The notes beneath the pieces were generated by a model. The model was not told the DNA's origin. It made no database searches and was given only the letters and a program-made list of their open reading frames with translations. A stretch of 64,000 bases of DNA. Source: Sclerurus mexicanus. Its lineage: Eukaryota > Chordata > Aves > Passeriformes > Furnariidae. Each line of letters opens with the position of its first letter. Position 1 is the first letter of the stretch. Location of the stretch: NCBI GenBank assembly GCA_013396755.1, contig VWZF01002258.1:310001-374000 (forward strand), written 5' to 3'. Both the position numbers and the translations under genes were made by a program. Below, in pieces: positions 1 to 12,000 of this stretch.

Positions 1-3000
1 TGGCACATTCCGAGTGCCTAGATGGCTTCAATAAAACTGGCTACAAGTTGCATGAATCACAGACTTACCTTCCTAAGAACTCTACTGAGACCCATGGAGT
101 ACATGCTCCATGTCCACCTTTTCCAAGCCTTTAAAACATGGAACTCAGAATGACGGCATCAGCATTTATTTCTTGATAAAGAAGTAACTGCTGACAAAAT
201 TAATAAAAATAAGAGCAAATTACTATAAATAGTGATATTTATAACAAAGTGCATCTTCACCAGTCTGAAAAATCATCCCAGCTGTGTGTGGTCAAGTTGT
301 AGATAAGCCTGACAGAGGATGGCAACAAAGCAGGAGGGGGACGTGTGTATAAGAAAAAGCAGAAAATGCTACTTAGCACTGAGGAATAGAGTGTGTGAGT
401 CAGCCCTCAGAGCGTGGACGTGAGGAGGAGGAGAAAGTACTCCAGGCAATGTAGAAGACAATCCCCTGCAGCCCAGGTAGGGTATCATGGTAAAGCAGGA
501 GGCTGTGCCCTGGAGGAAGTGCAATTGGTGGAGAGCCCATGCAAGAGCAGGTTTATCCTGAAGGACTGCCCATGGGAAGGACTCGTACTGGGATGGAGGA
601 AAGGCATGAGGAGAAAGAAGCAGCATAGAAAAGCCCTTAGGGACTGACCACAACCTCCCATCCCTCTGCAGTGCAGAGAGGGGAAAGTACAGCTGCTGGA
701 AATGGAATGAGGTTAAACCTGGAAAGGGAGGTTAATTTAATTAATTTAATTTTCCCCAAGCTGAGTCTGGTTTGCCCATGGTGGTAACTGGTGTTTGTCT
801 CAGTCCATGAGGTACTGCATCCTATTTGTCTGCCCCTGTCCTGGAGAAGATTGAGGATGGTGATTGAGAGAGGGACTGGGTGGGCAACTGGTCCTTTAGC
901 CAAGGTTAAATCACCACAGTGTTTTTTAAAGACGTCTAAATAACCAATGACAACACATGACAACTACTATACACATTCTATGACAATAAAACAGATTACA
1001 GACTTCTGTAGGTTGAATTCATTAAGTTACTACCTCTACAATTATATACTAGAAATAAACTACTGAAACAGAGGAATTATCACAGGCCACCAGCTTGCAA
1101 TATTGGATCAATAATTTGAAACCTACAGTAGAAGAGATTTTCTGAACCTAACAGAATTAATACAATCTGTTGGATCAATAATCCACTATTCAAAATTGTT
1201 TAATAAAAGTTTTAGTTAATAATCCATATTTTTACGTGTTCCTAAAGTCACTTTGATATAATCTGTTGTCCAGGGGAATTTTTCACTTCCCAGTTTCCTT
1301 CAATATTTGCAAAATATTCAATTGTACTCTTGTGGAAAAATAGAAGAGATTTACAGCAAACATCTATAGGAATAAAATTTACCTTATATTTAGGAGTGTT
1401 TAAGTAAGACAGCATATTGTTTTTTTCTTTCAGAATGGTAATAGGCCATCATCTTAAGGAGAAAACAAAGAGAAGCATGGGACACAACACACCATTTCAT
1501 AAAGTCACCTCTCTGCCTATCACTCAGTAACTTCATGTTAAGTCATTAAAATATAAGGCAAAACCACATATTGCTAATTATTGGAATACTTATATTAAGG
1601 GCTCAGATGTTGTTCTGGAACAACTGAATAAATACAAGAAATTGATTTACAACTACCAAAAGATGGCAGCCACACCTCAAACCTCTGCAAATTTGACTTC
1701 TCCTAGGACCATATTAGTAAATATAGCACACTATCATGTCCATCTTCCCTCACAGACAGACAGGTCAGTCAAATATTTGTTCAACACTGGTATCTCTATG
1801 CCATCTCACTGATGTTCCATTAACTCTTTTTCAGCATATGCCAATACTACCAACAGTTACAACAGGTATCATTTTTTTTCAAAAGTTTCACTTTATGGTA
1901 ATATTTTATTTCTTTAACTTGATAACCACTTAAACAATTGAAGTTTAGTCCCCATAAACCAGAGCCACCTCAAAGATTTACACTGACAAATAAGCAGTCA
2001 GTGTCTTAATGCTGTCTGAAGGTGATATTAATAAATATATTTAGAACTCAAACACAAAAAGCAGAAATTGTCATGTGGCACAGCAACTCTCATCACCAAA
2101 CACAAGCACCACTCTCTCCATTGAGTGCCAATATCTCAACATTCAGAACATTCCAATACTTACAAATTCTTATTTGTATCTGTAATAATTCAATAATCAA
2201 CATCAAAGATTAGTGGCATCTGCTTAAATATTTTGCCGGTGAGTTACACCTCAGTTAAGAGGATAACTGTGAAATAATGCCAAGTGTCTGAAGAACCTGC
2301 TTATCTCCCAAATTGTGAAGGTGAGATTCAATTCAAGATGGTCAATGAGGCTTAACACATGAGCAAGTTTGCAGTATGAACAAGCCAGCAAGAGTTTGAA
2401 GTTACATGAAGAGCTGAATGTCAGAACCCAAAAGGCATAACAGATATGATATTTAAAACCATCAGCTCTACCTTTCAAGCTGCACCGCACACAAATATTG
2501 CCTCTATTCTTATTTTGTAAGCAGCTGGGTGAGGATTAAGTTCTTTTAATTCAGTTCCCTATTAATAAAATTGAGCACAACTGGAAAGCATAACTGCAAC
2601 GTACCCTCAGAAGACTGAAAAATTAACAAATGTTATAAAATAAGCTTATGCAAATGTCCTACTCAGCAGGAGATGTAAAAAGGAAATCATGAGAGTGAAT
2701 AGTGTCTTTACTCCCATGATTATAGTAACGTTATTACTCTGTGAATGAACAGTGTTTGACAAAATTATAGCTTTATAAGCAATGTCACATCTAACTTGAG
2801 AACTTGTGTTTTGCCCTATTTTATTTTAATTTTTAATATAAAAGCATATTTTAATATAAAAGCATAGTGGTTAAAGGCTCACTACACTCTGTGACTGAAA
2901 TCTATCATTTTGACCTCCCCAAAGCCAAGAAACATAAAACCAAGATTTGCATCTGTCAATTTTATTTTCACCATATGGGACTACTGAAATAATGGAATAC

Positions 3001-4400
3001 AGAAAAAGATGCAATCAAAATTTTAAACCTTTTGTAATGAAAAATGAATACCTGACAACTCATTCAATGACAATAAAACCTCCCGTGCCTCTGTACTACA
3101 GTTAAAATATTTTATTTCCCAAAAACAAAAGCCTGAATAAACTTTGCAACTATTCCATTCATGAGTTTGCATCAATTGAATACTCATAATTTTGTTTGCA
3201 GTCTGTCAAAAATACTCTCACAAGTAATGCTTTTGGCAAAGATAAATGGAAATGTCACTCTAGATTTTGCCAAAATGACATACAGACTTCAACAGTTTCT
3301 CACTGTGACATGACAGTCATTTTAGTTACCACACCTGGGGTCAGAGGTGCTGTACCCCACAAAGAGAAAAGACAAATTTATGGGTCTCTTTCAACCATAA
3401 GGTTTAGTCCAGCTGGGGGCGGCAGGGGAGAAAGAGCTTAAAGAGTGATCTTTTGATCTGGTGTTTAGTTTAGATAAGCACAAGTCTTTGTTGAAGGGCA
3501 GCTGTCACAGAATCATAGTTTCTATCCATGAGGTCTTGTGACCCCACCCTCAGTTCTCACAGTTCTCATCTCACACTTTCACAGGGAATGGGAAAGTATC
3601 AGTATCTGGATTAAAAAATACTTGTATGTCCACAGTAATATAAAATATAACTCAAAAATGGGCTATGTTGCAAAACAAAGTTGCTGAATAATTAAAAGCT
3701 TTCCCTGCTGTATTAAGACAAGAAACAAAACTCAGTAACTTAACTAAGTTTCAGTCAGGTCCAAAACCAAGTAGCTAAAAAAGTCATCCAGAACATCCAT
3801 CTCTTCCTGAACTTCCAGATATTTTTACAAGATTAATCCAGTGAAAAGGGAGCATGACACGTGCAACAAAGAAATCTGTATCACCTGAGAAACAAACAAA
3901 AAATTAGAACTAAAAGCATTAGGAGAAGAAGGATGTTTAATATTTTGCCTGCTGTTATTCCCAAACTAAATAGCAAATTCACCCTCAAAGTAACTGTTAA
4001 AAATTCTGAGAAATTCTTCCTACTTGAGGTGACTAATTCTGATAAAGGAACACCGAATTACAGCCACTTAATTGTTTCACTTGAATCTCTTCTACTTATG
4101 ACAATAACTTCAAGACATTTTTAGCTGAGACGTGTATGTAGCCCAGCATTATAGAGGATAATATTTCCCATTGTCTTCAGTAAGTTAAATTAGAATTAAT
4201 GTGGAGAGAATAGTATATGCTCTTCCTAATAGGTTACTGTAGAGATTTGTATCAGAGAAAAAAAAAAATCAAGATTGGTAACAATAAAATATAAATGAAA
4301 ATTTCTGTGTTAGCACCAGAATAAAAGCAGAACAAATATTTAAAAGAGTGGCCTGTATTGATAGTGAAGGATATTATTCCCAGGAATAAGGGTTGAGGAA
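1..4400. other. ROBO2 downstream intron, plain AT-rich stretch
   Basis: No exon, RNA gene or clear transposable element is seen here. Short open frames in all six frames lack recognisable domains and splice context. The only structural oddity is an exact 18-bp tandem duplication at 2831-2866. 3300-3600 is somewhat richer in GC but was not matched to any family. Confidence 0.6.
2831..2866. repeat. Exact 18-bp tandem duplication
   Basis: The unit TTTTAATATAAAAGCATA occurs twice head to tail (2831-2848 and 2849-2866) with no mismatch. It is probably a recent slippage or micro-duplication event and has no visible function. Confidence 0.85.
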
Positions 4401-4665
4401 TGTGATGTTTATGTTAAAGACCAAAGATCTGTCCAAAGACCAGTCTGTGATTGTCAGTCAAGAGGAACTGGCATCCCTCCATGCCTGTGTCACGCACAAG
4501 TGATCTTGATCAGACTACGTAGACACAAACTTCTTGGTTCATCTGAGCATGAAGCTTTGAAGTGTGAGTGCATACAAACAACTTGCTGAAACAGTTTGTA
4601 AATAAATATCACCTTCCCCTTCCCTAAGATCTTGCATTGAGTTTGATTGTACTGTTTTTCCTACA
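4401..4665 (+). repeat. Possible degenerate solo-LTR-like sequence
   Basis: The stretch begins TGTGATGTTT and ends CTACA. It has an AATAAA-type signal near 4601 followed by about 60 bases ending in CA, which together loosely resemble the U3-R-U5 layout of a long terminal repeat. No target-site duplication is visible at its ends, no internal retroviral gene lies nearby, and no LTR family was recognised. It may be ordinary intron. Confidence 0.2.
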
Positions 4666-4679
4666 TTATCTTAATATGT

Positions 4680-5423
4680 CTTCTCCATGGACACCCCCTT
4701 GTCCTGGGGGAGAAGCTTGCGTGCCCTTATGAGGTTGTGAGCTGTGCTGGTGGTGGTAAAAAAAGGTGATTAATGTCTGCAGAGCCCTTGTACTGTCTAC
4801 TCTCCTACATGGGTCTGAATCATGCGTCATCTACCACCACCATCTGTGACTCCTCCAACACTTCCATCAGTGCTGTCTCCACACAATCCTAAACATCCAC
4901 TGGTCTGATTACGTGACTAATGTGTCTGTCCTTGAACAGGCAGAGATCACCAGTATCGAGGCCATGCTGCTGAAAACGCAGCTGCGCTGGGCAGGGCACA
5001 TCTCCAGGATGGAGGATCACCACCTCCCTAAGATTGTGCTCTATGGGGAACTCACCACCGGCTGCTGCAAGAGAGGAGCCCCGAAGAAGAGACACGAAGA
5101 TTCCCTGAAACAATACCTCAGCCTTGGCCATATTGACCACCATCAATGGTCCACTCTGGCCTCCAGTCGGGAGAAATGGAGACACACCATCCATAACGCT
5201 TCTGCTTCCTTTGAGAACACACACAGAATCAGTCTTGGGGAAAAAAGGCAACGCAGGAAGAACTGTGCCTCGCCAGTAGTGCCAACGGAGACTTTCTGCT
5301 GTGTCTTTTGCAATCGGACTTGCCTATCTCGCATTGGCCTTTTAGCCACCAGCATGCTTGTAGCAAGCGTGGGTAGAACCCTTCCCAAATCTTCATTCAC
5401 GAAACCTAGCCATGATGATGATG
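4680..5423 (+). mobile_element. Non-LTR retrotransposon insertion, truncated or internally deleted, with exact target-site duplication
   Basis: A 744-bp insertion is bounded by the direct repeat ATCTTAATATGT at 4668-4679 and 5424-5435, an exact 12-bp target-site duplication. Its right end is a short ATG/GAT trinucleotide run (5412-5425), the kind of simple 3' tail several LINE clades carry. From about 4759 it encodes the C-terminal part of a reverse-transcriptase polyprotein. The first 80 bases (4680-4758) do not read as reverse transcriptase in any frame and contain a CCCCC/GGGGG hairpin (4694-4698 with 4706-4710). The clade is uncertain: the protein belongs to the widespread vertebrate and invertebrate family often annotated as endonuclease-reverse transcriptase (RTE- or CR1/L2-related). 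It is not the avian CR1 found elsewhere in the window. Confidence 0.8.
4759..5423 (+). pseudogene. Reverse transcriptase C-terminal fragment (non-LTR element)
   Basis: One frame runs about 220 codons with a single stop (TGA at 4847-4849). Recognisable blocks, in order: VCRALVLSTLLHGSES, matching the family's VYRAVVL..LLYGSE; a block ending ILNIHWSDYVTN; TQLRWAGHISRMED; LYGELTTG; RGAPKKRHEDSLKQYL; W-x2-LASSREKWR; a basic EKRQRRK stretch; and the terminal cysteine motif FCCVFCNRTCLSRIGL. The last histidines of the usual terminal zinc knuckle appear to be lost. The catalytic palm (PQGS and ADD-type motifs) lies upstream in intact elements and is absent, so this copy cannot encode an active enzyme. 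The frame stays open into host flank to 5482 by chance. The fragment lies in the ROBO2 intron, antisense to ROBO2. Confidence 0.8.
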
Positions 5424-5435
5424 ATCTTAATATGT

Positions 5436-6837
5436 GCTTTACATTTGAAGCCATACGTAAATGGATCTCCACAACACCCTAAATGAGATGCCTAAAGATA
5501 AGTAATTTTGTTGATTAAAATGAAAGTACAAAGAAAAATAGATTAAATGCTTCTCTGGGTTTAGCTGGTTTGGACTCCAACAACTAACTGACAATAGAAT
5601 AGCAAAAAATCCTAATTTGGCCTGAAGGGGCATTGACACTGTTTTCATACTAATTTCTTGAGATGTTGACTCATCTTTACATCCTTTATCTTCTCCTATC
5701 CACGAGTTCTTTTTCAGTAGGAAAGTTGTCTCTGAAAATTGCCTCCTTCAGGCAGGCCTGCTGACTCACATGGGTTTAAATGTGCTACAGAGAGTCTTAA
5801 AAGCACTGCAGGTTTCTTTCAATATCTTACTACAAATTTGTTAGACGTACCTATGTCTTGGCCCACAAGAACAGGTGGAAAAAGTTCAGCATCCAAAACA
5901 ATCCCCTGTTGCTAACCAGCAAGTTCACTACACTCCAATCAGATCCTCAGTTTTCCTGAAGCCACCAAAGTAATGACAAGCACTGTGTATTCCTTTTTAG
6001 AACAGTTTTACTTTCTCTTTTTCTTTTTGTCTACCTTTTTTTTTCTATTTTAATTTATAGGAGATACTCTGGCATCATGTGTTTCATGATTCTGAAGGCA
6101 GAAACCAAGTACAAGCAGATGTAATAGTTGAAGCAGCATTGCTTTTTAAGATATCTATGCCTTATAGGTCTTAAAATTATAATTTTAATCTCAAAACTAA
6201 CTCACTTGAAAGTATCATTTAGACTTTAAATATACCAAATAGCAATATAAAATATTTTTTAGTATTTGAAATAACCATACACTGGAGAGAGAGAAATAAC
6301 CTGGATACTCCTTGACTAGGCAAGATTAGAAAGCCAGGCAAACAGGTATCTCCTCTGTGGTCAACATCCCTTCTCCTGAAATACAAATCTACTCCCTATT
6401 AAGATAGGCAGGCAACATCCTGGTAGGCAACATGCTAAGCACACTAAGTAAGAGTGACTGTACTTAATGAAGCAATTGAACACTTAAATAGAGATATTTT
6501 TATACATACAGGGTTTATTCTGGTGTAATCTACTCAATGCATTTTATTTTATACTCTTTCCTCACTATTTAGTTTACTGAATGAGACAGAAACATGAAGC
6601 TATGAAATTTTTTGGATATTTTTCCTGGATTCCAGACCCATCAATCATCAATAATCTTAAAGGTCTTTTTCTAGCCTAAGGAATACTCTGAACTCCAGGT
6701 ACACAATAGAAACTCTGAGGCTGCAAGCATGAGCCTATAGAAATTACCTCCATCTCTTTCCCCCAGAAAGGCTGTACACTGTCTATACATTAACTGTATG
6801 CACACTATAAATCAAAAAAGCAGTTAATATTTAGCGT
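5436..6837. other. Intron, no recognised feature
   Basis: AT-rich intron. A near-duplicate GGCAACAT pair lies around 6410-6430. No gene, RNA or transposon was recognised. Confidence 0.6.
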
Positions 6838-6972
6838 CCCTGTGATGCTGTGAATAGTTAATGTCTTCATCTTACAGATTAGTTACTGAAGCACAAAAAG
6901 GCTACAGAAGCCTTGCTCAAGGTCAGGGGGAGAGCTGACAGAGCAGGGAGCTGGAATTATGGCCATTTCAAA
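6838..6972 (+). repeat. MIR SINE remnant (3' half)
   Basis: The order of blocks follows the MIR consensus: CTTCATCTTACAGATTAGT (ccattttacagatgagg), ACTGAAGCACAAAAAGGCTA (actgaggcacagagaggtta), CTTGCTCAAGGTCA (cttgcccaaggtca), then GACAGAGCAGGGAGCTGGAAT (ggcagagctgggat). Divergence is high, as expected for a SINE predating birds. Confidence 0.7.
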
Positions 6973-7259
6973 CTCAGATCTGGACAAACTGTGACAAGGC
7001 ACCTTCATGAAGACACTAAGAAAATCTGAAAATTTGTAGGTTTAGAGAAGGATTTGATTTACAACCTGATCTTCTCTAATGTACATGCCTGCACTGGGTA
7101 TCAGAAGAAAGAAAAAAACCCATAACCTTTATGTTGTTTGCATGTTTTTAATTAAAATAAATGAAGGAAATATTCCCCTTTTGACTTAGTGTCTCTAGCA
7201 AATGGCTTATAATAGCTCAGATCAACTTTTTAAAATATTATAAACATTATTTTCAAAGA
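6973..7259. other. Intron, no recognised feature
   Basis: Short AT-rich spacer between the MIR remnant and an enhancer-like block. Nothing was recognised. Confidence 0.5.
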
Positions 7260-7480
7260 AACAATGAAGAGGCATTAAAAAAACAATCTGCAGAGCAAAT
7301 GTATACAGACACATTGCTGTAATCAGGTTGTTGTGCTATTAGCTACCCTTGTTAAAATGTTAATGAGTAGCTTGCCATAGGCTTGCTGAATTGCAGTTTA
7401 TTTCTGAACAGGTCAGCATTTTACAGTCCCCTACCCCTCTGACCCTGTTTCAGAGTACTTTGTTCAACAGTTAAAACTCT
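7260..7480. promoter_or_regulatory. Enhancer-like non-coding block (candidate)
   Basis: A stretch of mixed composition, without simple repeats, containing homeobox-type cores (ATGTTAATGAG and similar) and CAGGTCAGCATTTTAC. The texture resembles conserved vertebrate non-coding elements. There is no direct evidence of conservation. Confidence 0.25.
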
Positions 7481-8569
7481 CTTAATGAATCCTGCTCCTT
7501 TCAAGTGAAAGAGTGTCATGGAGAGTGCTGCACAAGGACGTATTTAAAAATGTCACAACTGGAAATGAAACTTTTTTTTTTAGACTGGGTATTAAAATGA
7601 AGATGTTAAGGATCAATTCATTGCACACTCTCACACAGAAAGATACCAAAAGTAGCCATCCCAAATGCCCAATTAGTTTTGATATTTCAAGCATTAACCT
7701 TTTGGTAGAATTCCCTCTATAACACAGGGTGGAAGTATGTCTTATTTTGCAACCAAGTGTTATAGAAGGGTATTCCTGTGCTCCTGTTCCTACTCTCCCT
7801 ACAGCATTTAAGAATAGTAAGTTCCAGATGCGGCCTTGAATGTTATTGAGGTACACAGTGAGAGATGCATCTGAATAACAAAATTATGATAATACAATTT
7901 GATTATGGTGGGGAAAAATAAGAATAATACTGAAATACAATTACCTGGACAGCTCTAACTGGGAACTAGTGAGACTTGGTAGCATATGCTCATAAATCAC
8001 AACTTTCAAAAAAAAAAAAAAATAGTGGTAAACCGACCAATATTTCTTAAAATATTTTCCTTCTAGGTAATTTCATTTCATAAAGGTCCATTCCTGATGT
8101 TATTTATTTCTGTTGTAGTGTTTCACAGGTGACTGCATACTTTGATGGTCTTTGAATAAATTCTGCTCACATTCAATCTGTACATCTGCTCAGCCTGAGA
8201 AGACACTGAAGGAGCCAAAAACATCTTTCAAAAGAGGAAGACTTCTAAAATGAAGTATGTATACATTAACAACACATACCTCAGCCTTTTCTTGTCAACA
8301 ATGCATAGAAAAAGGAAAAAACTAGTTTTTGTGGATCCCATTCAAACTAGACTACAGTTGTTTTTCAATTCTTCTGTAAAAAGAAAAGTCAAAAATACTA
8401 ATTTTAGGTTACTTCCCATCACCCACAAGATCTTTTAAACTACCTCTTTCATACACCCATCTGTATATATACATATGTACAGGTTTACATATAGAAAACG
8501 GATGCCAACTTTTTCCCCCCTCTTATCCATATTGCAATCTTCTAAATTTTCTTTTGTTCTCAATGCAAA
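7481..8569. other. Intron with an A15 tract
   Basis: Intronic sequence with a 15-base A run at 8008-8022 and a TATATACATATG stretch near 8464. Overlapping open frames around 7500-7850 lack any recognisable domain. Confidence 0.55.
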
Positions 8570-9030
8570 TGGTCATTGGTTCATCTTCTTTCACCCAGGA
8601 CAGTTATGTCACATCACTTGACTAATATGCATGCATTTGCCACTAAAAGACATTTTAACTGAGAGCTGTCACATCCGTCATCTCCACTCGGGCTGGTTAA
8701 AATTTTTATCTGCCTTCTTGAATTAATTTCAGCTTGCCTGAGCCCAGCAGGGGACTTTAGAGTGGTTTAGTTAAATTCTTCATTTTGAAAAAGCATTTAG
8801 AGTCCTTCTATTTAGATTTTTCTCTTGCATCTAATTTTTGTTTCACATTACTGAAACAATGAGGTAATTATACATCCAGTGAAGGGGGGATGATAAAAAA
8901 AGCAGACAGATGAGAGAGAGAAAAGAAATTATCCAATTTTGACATTTTCCTGAGAAAGCATTTTCCCCTTGCTTTTCTGCTTTTTATGTGGTTCCCTGTT
9001 ATTTCACAAATTATCTGTAACCATAGTTAG
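8570..9030. promoter_or_regulatory. Enhancer-like non-coding block (candidate)
   Basis: Contains TATGCATGCATTTGCC, a GAGCTGTCACATCC motif of TALE-homeodomain type (TGACAGCT on the other strand), TTGAATTAATTTCAGC and GAGGTAATTATAC. Several clustered homeodomain-like cores without simple-repeat texture suggest an intronic enhancer. This is inference from motif density only. Confidence 0.3.
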
Positions 9031-12000
9031 ATGTGATTAAGCTAAAAAGAAAACATGCAGAATATAAAGGGAAAAAATGAGAAAAGAGAAACTAATTGAC
9101 AGTCAAAACAACAAGAGAATGGAAGAGATAAACTAGACATGAAAAATTCTCATCAAAATATTTTATACAGATCATGTCTGTAACAAAACTGAATGTAACC
9201 AAGCCAGTACTCCATTTTGCTTAAAGCACTCCTTAAACAGTGGATTTTTAGGCAGCAAGGACATATATTAATAGGTAAGGAAGTTCAAGGTGAGAATTGT
9301 GTGGGAGGGATGTTAATGGTAGTAAAGGACCTCAATCTACTGAAATATATAGAAAACAACAGTGACCTGTGGGAATATATATCCCATGACTAATACTGGA
9401 CTCCTGATAAATAGATTGTTTTGTTGGAGACCATCAATATGTTTCTGTATGTTCTGCACATGTTAATAAATACTAAAAAGTTCACAGGAAAACTAATCCA
9501 ACACAACAGCTAACCTACAATAAATACTACTGTCTACACAAAAATGTTCATAGGATCTGTCAGATTCACAGGGTTTCCAAACACTTTATTTGCATTCTCG
9601 GTTACTTTATGAGATAACAAGCCCACAGACACACTGTAGCTGAACAGGTGAAACCCATCTGAAAATACAGATATGACTGTTTAAAGAAGTTTTCAAAATC
9701 AACACACAACATTTCAGAAGAACAGAACAGAAAAATAAAACATTAGTCAGGCCTTGTAGGATAGTCCAAAGCAAATTACTTTAGTGACTAACTTGCAATT
9801 TCAATCTGTAGCTGCCAGATTCTTTGAATTTGAAATTTCCTTTGAAATTAAATGCCTAAAGCAGAGGAACAGACAGTACAGGGATATAATGACTATTCTC
9901 CAACTCTGAAGTTTATTGAACTTAAACTGTTCAGATTAGTGAAGACTCGTGGATATTTTCATAGCTAAACTATCTGAAACAGGTCCCACAGTCTGCAGGG
10001 CTGGTAAGGGTGCCACAAACACATGGCTCTCTGAGGCATGCTGCCTAAGTTCATAAAAGCTGCAGAAATGGCAAAAGTTAGCTCTGGAAATTTTAAATCC
10101 TGGCAGGTTTAAATGTGGCATGAACTCCCAAGAGGAAGGAACTGGTTTTGTATGTAGTGGTTCCACTGGGCAGAGGTCACAAGATGGGTAAATTCCCATT
10201 ATTCCCATCGAATTCAAAAGGAGTTCTATACCCACGCTTTTAAGTAGAGTTACTGTGCTGCTGTTCCTCAGGTATACAGTCAATCTGACCAAAACACCTG
10301 CTATAGAAAAATTACTGAAAGGCAGCTGTGTTACAGTAAATGTGTTAGCATGAGGAACCAAAAAGTATTTCTGGTAAATACTGATTGAAAAAAACATCTA
10401 AATATGTTTGTGCTCAAGGAAGACAGGCGAATTAAAAAATCTAAATATTTTTAAGCTTAGTGGCCTTAAAACTTACTAGTCTAACCATTTGGCAACTTCA
10501 CAGCTATTATTATAAATTCTTACTTAAATGGCAGTAAAACCCATTGCTGACATGAAATTAGTCATGCAAGGGCCTGCAGATGTACAACCTCCTGCCCAAG
10601 CACTGAAACTCTGTATGCAAAGTCCGAAAGTGTTCATTTGTTCAGACTGTGTGGGGCACAGAGAAACAACAGCTCAAAGACTTTGTTGTGCAACACAAGA
10701 GGTGGAGTCTTCCCAGAATTCATTACACATATTCAATTGCAAATGCTACTCTACTTACTACAGGACTGACCACATTTTTTTCTACCATGGCTGAATGTGC
10801 AAAATAGACCACAGGAATGTGTCCTGTTCTTTCTTTTTATTTCCCCTTTTGTCAGATAACAGCTGTATCAGTCAATGGACTAGAGGTGAAACACTGGAAG
10901 AAGATTATTAGAAGCAATGGCTCATTCTCACTAGAAAAAAAGCACAGGAACCCATCTGATGCATTAATGAATGATACAAAATAAATCCAGTGTAATATGC
11001 TAAAATACTTACTGTGATTATATTTTAAAGCATGAAAATTTTTTACCTTATGAAAAGGTTTGACAGGAATACCTGAAATAACAATATGAATTTAATAACA
11101 AGAGTTCATTTTAGAAATCACATTTAAGACAGTTCCCCATATAAAAGAATCCAACATTCCTATTTCTTAGGAACATTAAACTTTCCCCCCACCTTAAATT
11201 TGTGTTGGTTCTCATCAATATATAAAGATAGCACCAAAAAAAGGAGAGGGAGAAAGGAGCGATCAGTATAATGCTTGAAATTAAGTACATATTTCACAGA
11301 AAATTCCATTGACAAGGCAAGTAAGATTTATAGTAGCTCTAAGTTCATGAAATTTGGCAACTTTCAATTTCATTTATCCTTCTGCAGTTCTGTGAAATAA
11401 GAGCAATATTGCAAGAATATCCTTGGATCCCAAAACCCACTTGCAAAGGCAACATGCACATAGTGTCCCTGTTCTCAAAGATATTTAGATGTTTATCTCC
11501 CTCTATCTCTCTCTGAGAGACTACACATGAAAAAACCCCAAGCTTTAGGAATTTAAGTCCAGTTGGCATTAAGGAAGCCTGGATCTGAACAGAAAATGCA
11601 TCACCTGGGAACCAAAACTGTTCAGGCATTTTCTGAATTATGGCAACAATAACTTGACATATGCATATAGTAAAAGGTTAGACAATAGTTAATACAGCTA
11701 ATATCTAGTTGTTAAAGAGTCTGATTCCACAGCACTTAAATGGGGATTATGTTCCTATCTCTTGCAGAGAATCACCCTCACCTCAATAAAGCTACATCAT
11801 GAGTAACAGTAGTCAAATTAGACATTATCTATATACAGTGCTTTGAGGCAAAACATTATTTTTAAAGCACAGCTCAAAGCAGGAAGGAAAGAAATGCATG
11901 GAAAAACCAGAAAAGTTGGACCTGAGAGAAGGTATTTAATCTCTGTGCTTAGGGGATCATGCTCCATTGTCTCTGGGCAGGTACAAAAGAGAGAGCAAAC

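Noticed and set aside
3300..3600. GC-richer segment with CACAGAATCATAG as a possible CR1 tail
   Set aside because: The match is limited to about 13 bases, and none of the other CR1 blocks follow on either strand.
5427..5482. C-terminal extension of the reverse transcriptase frame
   Set aside because: It lies beyond the element, in the 3' target-site copy and host flank, so the open frame there is accidental.
9936..10397. Longest minus-strand open frame away from the exon and LINE (153 codons)
   Set aside because: No recognisable domain, no compositional signature of coding sequence and no splice context. Treated as a chance open frame in intron.
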